From contig JAHEEC010000013.1 of assembly GCA_024640885.1 (NCBI GenBank), positions 1 through 59,774 on the forward strand: 59,774 nt of DNA. The letters run 5' to 3'. The position numbers and the translations under genes are program-made. The notes beneath the pieces were generated by a model, which was not told where the DNA came from, made no database searches, and saw only the letters and a program-made list of their open reading frames with translations. This DNA is from Bacteroidota bacterium. GTDB taxonomy: Bacteria; Bacteroidota; Bacteroidia; Bacteroidales; GCA-2748055. Of this stretch, positions 36,725-45,723 are shown in pieces (the stretch's first letter is position 1; each line of letters starts with the position of its first letter).

Positions 36725-37237
36725 ATGAATCCAAAAAGACATTCGGGCCATCCTCAGCTTACGGGGGAACATCCTTATGGGGACCTGGGCCAGTTGATCC
36801 TGATTTTTCTATTTCTGGGCATCTGGATCACCGATTCATTTATATGGCACTATTCGGATTTCCTGATGGTGGTTGTGCCCGATTATATAAGGATCCCCCT
36901 GGCGTCCCTGGCCATTATCCCGGGCTGGTACCTGACCAGGAACGGGATAAAAACAATTTTTGGAGTCAAAAGAGCGGTGCCTGAAATGGTCACTGAAGGT
37001 GTCTTCGGCATAGTCAGGCATCCCATCTATGCGGGTGCAATCCTCTTTTACCTGGGAGTCTCTTTCACCACCCTCTCCATTGCATCAACGGGTTTCTGCA
37101 TGTTGGTGATCCTCTTCTACATAGTCATTTCCAGGTATGAGGAAAAGATTCTCACAGAGCAATTTGGAGGCGATTATCTAAATTATAAAAATAAGGTAGG
37201 GATGTTGTTCCCCAGGTTCTTCCGCCCCGGACCCTGA
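36725..37237 (+). CDS. ICMT/PEMT-like membrane methyltransferase family protein
   Basis: This 170-residue protein with about four membrane segments carries the isoprenylcysteine-methyltransferase-type motif TEGVFGIVRHPIYAGAILFYLG. A C-terminal RYEEKILTEQFGGDYLNYKNKV follows, typical of PEMT/ICMT proteins that bind SAM at the membrane. Bacterial members mostly have unknown lipid or protein substrates. The start at 36725 lies 5 nt into an AT-rich stretch after the divergent exported methyltransferase gene. The stop converges on the ABC permease gene at 37248, with 10 nt between. Confidence 0.85.
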   Translation: MNPKRHSGHPQLTGEHPYGDLGQLILIFLFLGIWITDSFIWHYSDFLMVVVPDYIRIPLASLAIIPGWYLTRNGIKTIFGVKRAVPEMVTEGVFGIVRHPIYAGAILFYLGVSFTTLSIASTGFCMLVILFYIVISRYEEKILTEQFGGDYLNYKNKVGMLFPRFFRPGP

Positions 37238-37247
37238 TCCTCGGATT

Positions 37248-38561
37248 TTAACTTCTGAAAGCGTATTTAAAGAGATTCGCAATGGAGGGTTTCTGTCCCT
37301 GGATCAGGATCGCTGTCCTGAAAATTCTCGCACCCACCCAGACCGTGAACAAAGTGAACAGGATCACCCCCACAAGGCCGGCCAGTGGTTGCCAGAGCGG
37401 GACGGTGACATCGGTTCCCATCCGGATCATCATTATGGACGGTGTGAAAGGAGGGATCAGTGACAGGGTCGTGGCCAGGGTTCCCGAAGGGTCCTGGATC
37501 ACGGGCATCATCAGGAACAGAGGGAGAATCACCGGTAACATGGCCGGGAACTGAAGTGACTGGGCATCCTTGTTGTCATTGCATGTAGCTCCCAGGGAAG
37601 CCATACCCGTTCCCACCATGACGATGAAGAATACAAGGTAAATAAAAAACCAGGGCAGGATGTCATAAGGAATGATCGACCCAAAGCCGGTCATTCGAAG
37701 GGTCACAATGGCTCCTGATACATATATGGCTGCTGTGGTAAGTGAGATCCCGATCCCGCCAAGCACCTTTCCCATCATGAACTGGAACGGGGTGATGGTA
37801 CCCAGCAAGACTTCTGCGATCTTTTCGGTTTTCTCTTCCATCACCGCTGTCAGCAGGGGGATCGCGCTCATCATGACCAGCATGAACATCAGCAGGACGA
37901 TGACGTAGGGTACAAAGAATGATTGCAGTTCATTGGTCCTCTGAGCCTCCTGCTGTTCCCCTGTCTTTTTGTCCACCGTGACCAGGCCCATACCGTCGAT
38001 CCCGATCCATGTGAAAAGGTCAGCGGATTGTTCCGAATCGAGGTTCAACTCAGCCACACGAAGCTGCTGGAGCCTGCTGTTGATTGCATTCCTGAACCAA
38101 TCACGGACATCATCATTGAAGGAGTGCTCAGTGTAATACCTCAGATAACCCTCTTCCCCCCCTGCAGGATGAAGCACATCAGGCCCAATTTCCAAAAAAG
38201 CGTGCAGTTCGCCTGATTGAACCCGCTCTGACAACGCCCTTTGCTGGGCCATCCTGTTTTCAACATCCGGGGCCACGAATTCAACCACATAGGCGGAACT
38301 CACTTTTTCTCCGGTTTCGCTGTCAAAAATATCCTGCTTGTTTCGGAATTCAAGAGCCTCTTTAAGGGGTTCGGTCATGATCCCTGAATAGTCAATGACA
38401 GCCACCTTTTTATCATCTGTATCCTTTCTGTTTTCTGTGATGAGAACAGCCAGGAATCCTCCACCCATTAGAAGGGGAACCAATAAAAGGCCAATGACGA
38501 AACTTTTTGTCCTGACGGCAGCGCGATACTCCCGCTTGAAAAGAGTCAATATCTTATGCAT
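37248..38561 (-). CDS. ABC-2 type exporter permease (NatB-like)
   Basis: The start is the ATG at 38561, preceded by a very good AAGGAGG site. A longer frame from 38591 would add ten residues and lose that site. The 437-residue product has a first membrane segment (about 15-35), a large extracytoplasmic loop (about 45-215) and then five or six membrane segments. This is the ABC2_membrane_3 architecture of NatB-like exporters. It overlaps the ATPase gene by 8 nt. It exports sodium, a toxic compound or a peptide; the substrate is not readable. Confidence 0.9.
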   Translation of the reverse strand: MHKILTLFKREYRAAVRTKSFVIGLLLVPLLMGGGFLAVLITENRKDTDDKKVAVIDYSGIMTEPLKEALEFRNKQDIFDSETGEKVSSAYVVEFVAPDVENRMAQQRALSERVQSGELHAFLEIGPDVLHPAGGEEGYLRYYTEHSFNDDVRDWFRNAINSRLQQLRVAELNLDSEQSADLFTWIGIDGMGLVTVDKKTGEQQEAQRTNELQSFFVPYVIVLLMFMLVMMSAIPLLTAVMEEKTEKIAEVLLGTITPFQFMMGKVLGGIGISLTTAAIYVSGAIVTLRMTGFGSIIPYDILPWFFIYLVFFIVMVGTGMASLGATCNDNKDAQSLQFPAMLPVILPLFLMMPVIQDPSGTLATTLSLIPPFTPSIMMIRMGTDVTVPLWQPLAGLVGVILFTLFTVWVGARIFRTAILIQGQKPSIANLFKYAFRS

Positions 38562-39465
38562 GAGGGTCCTCCTTTCTATCAGGGGATGCAATCCGGATGA
38601 ATATGTCGTTCAATGACGGTTTGGTAATTTCGAAACGGGTAATGCGGGTTTTCTTCAACAACTCTGAAAGGATCGTCTGGGGATCGATCCGTGAAGCTAC
38701 CCGCACCTCCTGCAATTTCCCGTAATCGTTGACCTTCTCGATGCCGGTTATTCCAAGGAAGGCAGCGGCACCCATTTCTGACTGGACGCGGATGGTGTCG
38801 TTTCCGTACTGGTCCTGGATACTGGTGAGGGTTCCGTCCAGCACCTTGCAGCCCTTGTAGATCATAAAGATGTAATCACACATTTTTTCTGCCATCCCCA
38901 TGTCATGGGTGCTGAAAATGATGGTGGCCCCGTGCGACTGAAGATCCAGGATCACATCCTTTAAAAGTTCTGAATTGACAGGATCCAGGCCACCGAATGG
39001 TTCATCCAGGATAATGATATCAGGCTTATGGAGGATGGTGGCAATGAACTGAAGTTTTTGCTTCATTCCCTTGCTGAGGGTTTCCACCTTTTTCTCCTTG
39101 TAGGCGGTCAGGTCTAACCGGTCAAGCCAGAAGTCCACCTGTCTTTTTATATCCGTCCCCTCGTTTAATTCACCATGAAACTGGAGCAACTCCCCCAGTT
39201 TCATTTTCTTGTACAGGCCCCTTTCTTCCGGAAGGTATCCAATACGGACAGGGGGGCGACCGTTCTGGTCCATTCCGTTGATCCGAATGGTCCCTTTGTC
39301 AGGGTACATGATCTTCATGATCATTCGGATGGTGGTGGTTTTTCCTGAACCATTGGGGCCGATAAAACCATAAATGCTTTTCCCGGGAACTGACAGCGAA
39401 AGGTCATTCACAGCAGTAACCGATCCGAATGTTTTGGTCACGCCGGATAATTCAATAATATTCAT
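38554..39465 (-). CDS. ABC exporter ATPase
   Basis: The 303-residue protein has Walker A GPNGSGKTTT (about 37-46), the Q-loop region, signature LSKGMKQK and Walker B IIILDEPFGGLDP, followed by the D-loop and H-loop (STHDMG). The C-terminal 80 residues are an extension common in NatA-type ATPases. It is paired with the permease 37248-38561, which it overlaps. Together they form a full ABC-2 exporter. No regulator gene is adjacent. Confidence 0.95.
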   Translation of the reverse strand: MNIIELSGVTKTFGSVTAVNDLSLSVPGKSIYGFIGPNGSGKTTTIRMIMKIMYPDKGTIRINGMDQNGRPPVRIGYLPEERGLYKKMKLGELLQFHGELNEGTDIKRQVDFWLDRLDLTAYKEKKVETLSKGMKQKLQFIATILHKPDIIILDEPFGGLDPVNSELLKDVILDLQSHGATIIFSTHDMGMAEKMCDYIFMIYKGCKVLDGTLTSIQDQYGNDTIRVQSEMGAAAFLGITGIEKVNDYGKLQEVRVASRIDPQTILSELLKKTRITRFEITKPSLNDIFIRIASPDRKEDPHA

Positions 39466-39547
39466 GATGGAAAATAACTTGTGAGGATAGCCAAGTTAAA
39501 TAATTCAGGGGAAATTCCTCTGAAAAATGCCATATTTTCCTGAGAGG

Positions 39548-41455
39548 CTACTCCTCAAGGGTGGTCAGGTCCCCCTCCTCCTGGCCCAGGGCCCTGGCCT
39601 TCAGTACCCGGCGCATGATCTTTCCGCTCCTTGTCTTGGGCAGTTTTTCGGCAAATTCAATATGTGCAGGGCGGGCGATGGGCCCCAGCTCATTGTCCAC
39701 GTGTTTTTTGAGTTCTTCCACCAGGGCATCAGAGGGGGCAAATCCTTCTCTGAGGATCACCGTCGCATGGATGATATTCCCCTTCAGGGAGTCCGGCAAC
39801 CCGATGGCTGCAGCCTCGGTGATCGCAGGGTGGCTCACCAGGGCACTTTCGATCTCGGCCGAACCAAGCCTGTATCCGCTTACTTTTAGCACATCGTCGT
39901 TCCTGCCAATGATCCAGAAGTAACCATCCTTGTCCACCTTGGCCGAGTCACCTGTCAGATACCAACCCTGTTTTTTATAATGCTTCCAGTATTTTTCAAT
40001 GAACTGGTCCGGATCCCCAAGGATGGTCCTGGCCATTCCCGGCCATGGATTCTTAATCACCAGGTTCCCTTCTGCACCTGCAGGAACGGCCTTTCCTGCC
40101 TCATCCACCACGGCCACCTCGTTCCCGAAGAAAGGTTTGGTGGCAGAACCGGGCTTCAAAGGGGTGATCGGCAGGGGGGTGATCATAAAGCCACCCGTCT
40201 CGGTCTGCCACCATGTATCCATGATGGGGCAATGACCCTTGCCGATCACATCGTAATACCATTTCCAGGCTTCCGGGTTGATGGGTTCCCCAACGGATCC
40301 CATGAGCCGGAGGGAACTGAGATCGTGTTTATCGGCCCAGGATGCGCCATACCGCATCAGTCCCCTGATGGCTGTAGGGGAGGTGTAAAATATATTCACT
40401 CCGTATTTCTCGATCATCTGCCACCACCTGTTGGGATATGGATGGTTGGGAGCACCTTCGTACAACAGCGTGGTTGCTCCATTCATGAGGGGAGCATACA
40501 CGATGTATGAATGTCCTGTGATCCAACCAGGATCTGCTGCACACCACCACCGGTCGGCGGGTTGTATATCGAATACATATTTAAACGTGGTCGAAGCATA
40601 CACTGAATAACCTCCGTGGGTATGCAATAAACCCTTGGGCTTACCCGTGGTCCCGCTGGTATAGAGGATGAAGAGCGGATCTTCAGCATCGGTTTGTTCA
40701 GTCTCGCATTTGGATGATGCAATGGGCATTCCCATAAGATCGTGCCACCAGAAGTCACGGTCATTTTCCATATAGCACTCCTCCCCGGTCCGCCTGACGG
40801 CTATACACACATCAATGGTGGGGGACCGGCGCATGGCTTCGTCCGCGATGGCCTTCAACTGGGTGGGTTTGCCCCTGCGGAATCCTCCATCGGCAGTGAT
40901 CAGTATCCTGCTGTGTGCATCGGCAATCCTTTCGGCAAGTGCTTCAACACTGAACCCGCCGTATACCACGCTGTGCACTGCGCCAATTTTTGCACAGGCC
41001 AGCATGGCAATGATGATTTCCGGAATCTGGGGCATGTAAATGGTAATGATATCTCCTTTTTTGGCCCCCATTGCCTTCAGCACATTGGCGAATTTTGATA
41101 CCTCCCTGCCCAGGGCAAAATAGGAGAAGGTCTTCATATCACCAGGTTCACCTTCCCAGATCAGGGCCAGCTTGTTCTTGGTCTCTGTCAGTAAATGGCG
41201 ATCGATGGCATTGGCAATCACATTGGTTTTACCACCGGTGAACCACTTATAAAATGGCTTATTGGAGTCATCCAATACCTTATCCCACTTCTGGTACCAG
41301 TGGAGGCCCTTTGCCTCCTTGCTCCAGAAGCCCTCCCGGTCAGTGATGGATTCCTTATAAAGTTTATCGTACTCCTTGATCCGGGCGTGTTTCGTAACAG
41401 ACTTGTCCGGGTGATACAAGGAATTTGTCGAATTGAGAACCGAATTTTTCTTCAT
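39548..41455 (-). CDS. acs: Acetyl-CoA synthetase
   Basis: This 635-residue adenylate-forming enzyme has core motif YTSGTTGKPKGLL, an acetyl-CoA-synthetase-type signature IVYAPLMNGATTLLYEG, WWQTETGGF, and the C-terminal regulatory lysine K612 in TRSGKIMRR. It converts acetate, ATP and CoA to acetyl-CoA. Length and motifs match Acs rather than the longer propionyl or acyl ligases. The acetyl-CoA product could feed the HGSNAT-like acyltransferase, but that link is speculative. It is a single gene with a 92-nt gap to the next minus gene upstream of the ABC pair. Confidence 0.95.
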   Translation of the reverse strand: MKKNSVLNSTNSLYHPDKSVTKHARIKEYDKLYKESITDREGFWSKEAKGLHWYQKWDKVLDDSNKPFYKWFTGGKTNVIANAIDRHLLTETKNKLALIWEGEPGDMKTFSYFALGREVSKFANVLKAMGAKKGDIITIYMPQIPEIIIAMLACAKIGAVHSVVYGGFSVEALAERIADAHSRILITADGGFRRGKPTQLKAIADEAMRRSPTIDVCIAVRRTGEECYMENDRDFWWHDLMGMPIASSKCETEQTDAEDPLFILYTSGTTGKPKGLLHTHGGYSVYASTTFKYVFDIQPADRWWCAADPGWITGHSYIVYAPLMNGATTLLYEGAPNHPYPNRWWQMIEKYGVNIFYTSPTAIRGLMRYGASWADKHDLSSLRLMGSVGEPINPEAWKWYYDVIGKGHCPIMDTWWQTETGGFMITPLPITPLKPGSATKPFFGNEVAVVDEAGKAVPAGAEGNLVIKNPWPGMARTILGDPDQFIEKYWKHYKKQGWYLTGDSAKVDKDGYFWIIGRNDDVLKVSGYRLGSAEIESALVSHPAITEAAAIGLPDSLKGNIIHATVILREGFAPSDALVEELKKHVDNELGPIARPAHIEFAEKLPKTRSGKIMRRVLKARALGQEEGDLTTLEE

Positions 41456-41567
41456 GGTTAGCTATTTAGAATTTCGCAAAATAACATCTTAATGCATGAA
41501 TCGCAAATTTTCACCTTCATGCCATGAGCCTGGCCATAGAGAAGAAGGACCACCCGGGGGGGATTTC

Positions 41568-42242
41568 CTAACGGGGCGGACCGATGATAGGCCAGTTTTT
41601 TTTAAGGGCCCGCTTCCTTAGTCTTTTATCGGGAGAGACTGCCACGGGATTTCCCACAGATTCCATCACATGGTGGTCCGTATGCGAATCCCCGTAATAA
41701 TATGCATCCCCCGGATCATAACCATGCTCCTTGCAGTAAGCCTTCAGCCGCACTTTTTTCTCTTTTGCATAGACCAGCCTGCCATGGGTGGCTCCCGTGA
41801 GGATCCCATTCTTGGAAACCAGCCGGGTACAGATCATGTCATCCATTTCCAGGTGATCCCGCACGGGTTCGCATACGGGAGCTGTTGCTGAGGAGAGTAA
41901 GACCACTGCGCCATTCTGTCTTCTGTGCTCCTCCATGGTGGCAAGGATTTCACCCCGGATTGTTCCGACCAGGGAGGCGCTGTAAACTTCGCGGCAAAGT
42001 TCCTTGACCGATTTCTCACTCAGGCCTTTCAGCCATGTGAGCATGCGGGTGATCATCTTCGTGGGATCACCGAGGTCAAGCTTGTAAATAATGGAGAGGT
42101 AGACTGCATGCCTGTATTGTTTTGCGCTCATGATCCCCCTGTTCCTGGCAGCTTCCACCAGATAGGTGGCACTGTTGACCGTAAGGATGGTATGGTCCAG
42201 GTCGTAAAATGCGATGTATGCAAATCTTTTTCTCAGGGTCAT
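41568..42242 (-). CDS. HAD-IB family phosphatase
   Basis: The 224-residue protein has DxDxT motif FYDLDHTI at about 12-19, motif II LLSSAT, and the motif III/IV segment YYYGDSHTDHHVMESVG. The alpha-helical cap between motifs I and II is of the phosphoserine phosphatase or SerB type. In this operon with YegS-like kinase and PlsC genes (6 nt upstream spacing), a lipid or glycerol phosphate substrate is likely. HAD-IB enzymes near PlsC often act as lysophosphatidic or phosphatidylglycerol phosphatases; the exact role is inferred. Confidence 0.88.
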   Translation of the reverse strand: MTLRKRFAYIAFYDLDHTILTVNSATYLVEAARNRGIMSAKQYRHAVYLSIIYKLDLGDPTKMITRMLTWLKGLSEKSVKELCREVYSASLVGTIRGEILATMEEHRRQNGAVVLLSSATAPVCEPVRDHLEMDDMICTRLVSKNGILTGATHGRLVYAKEKKVRLKAYCKEHGYDPGDAYYYGDSHTDHHVMESVGNPVAVSPDKRLRKRALKKNWPIIGPPR

Positions 42243-42248
42243 CTCGTT

Positions 42249-43181
42249 TTATGGGCCCGTGGCAAAGTAATGCGTGCCCTCCGGGTTATAGATCATCGTC
42301 AATGCCATGGGTAATAGCGATATTTCAAAGGTAGTATCAAAATAGAGTTCCCCGTCCACATGAAAGGGTACTTTTTTTCCAAAATCGACGGTTAAGGAGT
42401 GGGTCTGGTAGTAATCCACCTTTTTATCCCTGACGTGTGTCCCTTTGGGCACCATGGTCAGGATCTTAAGGCGTTGAAGCAGGTTCAGTTTCCTGATCAT
42501 GCATACGTCGAGCAATCCGTCGTTGGCCATGGCTTCAGGGGTTATTAAAAAGCTTCCTGCAAATCGCCGGCCAATGGCAATGGTATTCATAAAGCAATCC
42601 GTTTCATATTGTTCGCCGCGGGATGTGAGCGTCACGCGGCCTTCCCTGAAGAAGAGGAGGGTTTTCAGAATGTGCCAGACATATTTGCCCTTGCCCTTTC
42701 CGGCAGCAACTTTACCCGGCTCCACATAATTTTCTGCAGCGACCTGGGCATCAAAGCCCAGGCCCATCCCGTTGAGGAAGTGCATCCTGTTCACCATTCC
42801 CACGTCCATTCCACGGGTTTGCTGACGAAAGAAGATCTCCCAGTGATCGCCGGTGAACCTGTCAGGAAATCCCAGGATCTGGATGAAATCATTTCCTGTT
42901 CCGGCCGGAATGATGCCGGTGACCACACCCTGTTGTTGGATCAGGGGAGCTGCCACTTCATTCATGGTCCCGTCACCACCCACTGCAATGATATGGGTAT
43001 ATCCCTTTTCAAGATGTCTCCTGGATATCTCTGTGGCGTGACCGTGCCGTTCGGTAAGTACGATCTTTGCATCCACATCTTTTGATGCAAGCTCTCTTTC
43101 AAGTTCAGGGATCATCTCCCTGCCGGATCCGCTCCCCGATGTGGGGTTTACTATAAAGACCCATTTCCCTTTATGCGCCAT
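42249..43181 (-). CDS. YegS/BmrU-like lipid (diacylglycerol) kinase
   Basis: The start is the ATG at 43181 (MAHKGK). The frame extends five codons to a TTG, but the ATG fits better and overlaps the PlsC stop by 11 nt. The 310-residue product has VNPTSGSGSG and the catalytic GGDGTMNEVA motif, then GTGNDFIQ, all standard for diacylglycerol kinase catalytic domains. It probably phosphorylates diacylglycerol or a related lipid at the membrane surface. It is the middle gene of a three-gene phospholipid cluster with PlsC before it and a HAD phosphatase after it. Confidence 0.93.
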   Translation of the reverse strand: MAHKGKWVFIVNPTSGSGSGREMIPELERELASKDVDAKIVLTERHGHATEISRRHLEKGYTHIIAVGGDGTMNEVAAPLIQQQGVVTGIIPAGTGNDFIQILGFPDRFTGDHWEIFFRQQTRGMDVGMVNRMHFLNGMGLGFDAQVAAENYVEPGKVAAGKGKGKYVWHILKTLLFFREGRVTLTSRGEQYETDCFMNTIAIGRRFAGSFLITPEAMANDGLLDVCMIRKLNLLQRLKILTMVPKGTHVRDKKVDYYQTHSLTVDFGKKVPFHVDGELYFDTTFEISLLPMALTMIYNPEGTHYFATGP

Positions 43182-43905
43182 GTTTGTTCTTTTCAAATGA
43201 TGCTGATTCGATGATGCTTCTGATCCGCTCCATGATCTCCCTGTCGGAAAACTTCAACAATTCGTTTCCCCGGACGGGGGGGTGGATCACCACACCCAGT
43301 TTTGATCCAAAGTGGATATGAAACCTGTGCTTGGGCTTTAACTGGTAGAATCCGTTCAGGGTCACCGGGAGGATGTCATTACCTGTAGCCCGGAGGAGGT
43401 GGATAAATCCCCGGTAGAAAGAGTTGAGTTTTCCATCCAGGCTGCGGGTCCCTTCCGGAAAAATGGCCACTGTCCTGGATGTCCCTTTTTCCTCCAGGGC
43501 CATCAGCATTTTACGTGTATTGGTTATAGTGCTCATCCTCATAGGAATGTAATCGGTCATAAGGAGCATCTGTTTAAATAATGGTATGCGAAGCAAACGT
43601 TCATGGCCAAACCAGGAGACATCGGGATAAACCGCCATGATCGCAATGATATCAAACATGCTGGAGTGGTTGGCAAGCAGGATGTATTTACCCCCTTTTT
43701 GGATATAATGCTTCCCTTCCACATGAAGCCGTTTCCCCATCAACAGGAAGACTGACCTGGCCCAGAATCCCATGATATGCCTGATCCCGTTTTTCCAGCC
43801 CAGGTAGGCCTGGATCAGGATCAGGAAAACGATCACCGCAGTATAGGTGTAGAGGAGGATGAATAAGGGTACAGATATAATGGTTTGGATCCGGCGGTTG
43901 TGCAT
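43171..43905 (-). CDS. 1-acyl-sn-glycerol-3-phosphate acyltransferase (PlsC-like)
   Basis: The start is the ATG at 43905 (MHNRRI), just before the first membrane segment; a longer frame overlaps the endonuclease gene by 80 nt. The 244-residue product has the HxxxxD motif in NHSSMFD and FPEGTRS, the two acyltransferase motifs, plus RMSTITNTRK. It acylates lysophosphatidic acid to phosphatidic acid at the inner membrane. It begins a phospholipid operon with the YegS-like kinase and HAD phosphatase. The endonuclease upstream ends 16 nt before, so it may share the transcript. Confidence 0.9.
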   Translation of the reverse strand: MHNRRIQTIISVPLFILLYTYTAVIVFLILIQAYLGWKNGIRHIMGFWARSVFLLMGKRLHVEGKHYIQKGGKYILLANHSSMFDIIAIMAVYPDVSWFGHERLLRIPLFKQMLLMTDYIPMRMSTITNTRKMLMALEEKGTSRTVAIFPEGTRSLDGKLNSFYRGFIHLLRATGNDILPVTLNGFYQLKPKHRFHIHFGSKLGVVIHPPVRGNELLKFSDREIMERIRSIIESASFEKNKHGA

Positions 43906-43921
43906 GGAGCAATATACAACA

Positions 43922-44767
43922 TCAAAACCAACTGTCAATATCCAGCTGTTTTTCCATCCAATCGATCGCAGGCTGGTTTGGGGCCGCAGAAAAGAAATCA
44001 TAACCTGTCACCGTTTCCAGGGAGTCCACCGTGATGGCAAAAATTCGCAGATCACCGGACGATCCCCTGTTGGGCAGCAGGAAAGCCATGAAAGAGTGGT
44101 CGGGAGGCGACAGGTCCACCAGGACCTTGAAATATGAGGCAGGAACACCAACCCCGTTCCCTCCGATCAGGGTGTCTATTGGCTCCAGCAACGGGCCGGA
44201 GATCACGTAGATGCTGTCCTTCTCCACCGCCCACTTGCGGACCATCTCCTCAAGCCTGCGCCAGACCCCCCTGTTAAATGATGGATCCTGTGGACTCATA
44301 TTGGACATGAGGAAGGACTCGCTCATGGCATTCCAGTCCCATTTCATGTCCCCGGCAGGAGCCAGGTGCCCCCTGTCAAATCCTGATCCCCGGTAATCTT
44401 CCGGCTCGGCAGATCCGGTTTTGATCGTGGTATCGGCCCTGAAGTTATCCGTTCTTTCCGCAAGATCCGATTGAACCTCATCCCGGGTAAGGATGTACAC
44501 CACCCAGGAGGCCTGCTCAAATTGTTCATTGTATCCCAGGTCAAATCCTGTATAGGACCGGATGGTATCCGTGGTGGAAGCCATGGGGTATCCCAGGGAG
44601 AGGTGGTCCCAGAGGAGGCTCATATCCACTGGCGGAACCTCGGCTACCATGGAGGTTTGAAGGTCGCGGGCATCTTTTTTCCACGGCTCAGTGGTCACAA
44701 GGTAAGCGGCGACGAGCAACACGATGAACGTGATAATCCCAAACCTTTGGTTTTTCGAGATCGGCAT
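43922..44767 (-). CDS. Exported DNA/RNA non-specific endonuclease (NUC1-type)
   Basis: The start is the ATG at 44767 (MPISKNQ), chosen so the signal anchor FGIITFIVLLVAAYL follows directly. A longer frame crosses the divergent phosphatase gene's start. The 281-residue product contains GFDRGHLAPA, with the catalytic histidine of the DRGH motif, then SNMSPQDPSFNRGVW with the metal-binding asparagine. The enzyme probably degrades nucleic acid outside the cell or in the periplasm. It begins only 21 nt from the divergent phosphatase gene. Confidence 0.92.
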   Translation of the reverse strand: MPISKNQRFGIITFIVLLVAAYLVTTEPWKKDARDLQTSMVAEVPPVDMSLLWDHLSLGYPMASTTDTIRSYTGFDLGYNEQFEQASWVVYILTRDEVQSDLAERTDNFRADTTIKTGSAEPEDYRGSGFDRGHLAPAGDMKWDWNAMSESFLMSNMSPQDPSFNRGVWRRLEEMVRKWAVEKDSIYVISGPLLEPIDTLIGGNGVGVPASYFKVLVDLSPPDHSFMAFLLPNRGSSGDLRIFAITVDSLETVTGYDFFSAAPNQPAIDWMEKQLDIDSWF

Positions 44768-44788
44768 GGAGTAAAAATACTTATTTTT

Positions 44789-45670
44789 ATGTTCTTCATG
44801 GCGAACTACTGGATCATAGGGGATATACACGGAGAGGTGCGCCTGCTGGACAGCCTTCTCGAAAACCTGTTGCGTTTCAAGCCCGATCAGATCGTCTTTG
44901 TGGGGGATTATATCGACCGTGGTCCCTATTCAAGGGAGGTTATCGACCGCATCATGGGCCTGGAAATCCCGGTGGCCTGTTTGATGGGAAACCATGAAAT
45001 GATGATGTTGAATGCCATGGAGGATCTAGGGTATGGTTATAATCCCATCGAGCTTTGGTACTATAACGGGGGCGAGGCTACACTGCATTCCTTTGGGGCG
45101 ACCAGTTTCTTCAATTTTCAGTCCACCATGGACCCCGTCTACCTGGAGTTTTTCAGGAAGTTAAAGATGAACCATATCCTGCATGTGGACCACCAGCTGA
45201 AAGTGCTGGTCACCCATGCCGGAATCTCGCCTTCAATTCCCGTGGAGCAGCAGATCGTCCTGAAAGACTACACCAGCCTGGTTCGGTACCTTCAGGAAAA
45301 CCACATAGACATGGGTGATTCATTCCTGTGGGTGAGGGAGAACTTTTTTGAGTCTCCATCTGACCTCTGGAAGGGATACCTGGTGGTGCACGGCCACACG
45401 CCCAACATGAAGCTTAGGCGATATATCACCACCAATGGAACCAGGAACTTTCTTTTTGTGGAAAATGACATCAGTATTCGAAAGGAGATCGGATCGGGGA
45501 AGATGGTTTCCATTGACATTGACTCGGGATCGGTCATCAGTGGCAGGTTGACGGGCCTGGGTATTTTTATTGAAAATGAAGGGACCGATGCCCGGGAGGT
45601 GAGATTGAAGAGCATTACGGTTACCAGTGAGGAAATTGTTCCCCGTGACCTTGGCATCCTGAACCATTAA
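44789..45670 (+). CDS. Calcineurin-like metallophosphatase (ApaH/PrpE-type Ser/Thr phosphatase)
   Basis: The 293-residue protein has the phosphoesterase motifs GDIHGE (near residue 11), VFVGDYIDRGPYS, LMGNHEM, VTHAGIS and VVHGHTPN, all with metal-ligand residues present. This fits protein Ser/Thr phosphatase or diadenosine tetraphosphatase relatives. The start is between ATG 44789 (MFFMANYW) and ATG 44798; the first is given. The frame is open much further upstream, but that lies on the opposite strand from the endonuclease coding region and is not credible. No kinase partner is adjacent. Confidence 0.9.
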   Translation: MFFMANYWIIGDIHGEVRLLDSLLENLLRFKPDQIVFVGDYIDRGPYSREVIDRIMGLEIPVACLMGNHEMMMLNAMEDLGYGYNPIELWYYNGGEATLHSFGATSFFNFQSTMDPVYLEFFRKLKMNHILHVDHQLKVLVTHAGISPSIPVEQQIVLKDYTSLVRYLQENHIDMGDSFLWVRENFFESPSDLWKGYLVVHGHTPNMKLRRYITTNGTRNFLFVENDISIRKEIGSGKMVSIDIDSGSVISGRLTGLGIFIENEGTDAREVRLKSITVTSEEIVPRDLGILNH

Positions 45671-45703
45671 TCCATGATGATCCTGCCAGTTGTCGGGAAT
45701 AAC

Positions 45704-45711
45704 TACCTTTG
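45704..45711 (+). promoter_or_regulatory. Bacteroidota-type -7 promoter box (TACCTTTG)
   Basis: This exact TAnnTTTG match lies 12 nt before the ATG at 45724. Transcription from it would start almost at the coding sequence, giving a very short leader. Confidence 0.5.
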
Positions 45712-45723
45712 TGCCTTAAAATA

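Noticed and set aside
44471..44788. Upstream extension of the metallophosphatase frame
   Set aside because: The open frame continues on the plus strand, but this DNA codes for the endonuclease on the minus strand; the protein begins at its first methionine before GDIHG.
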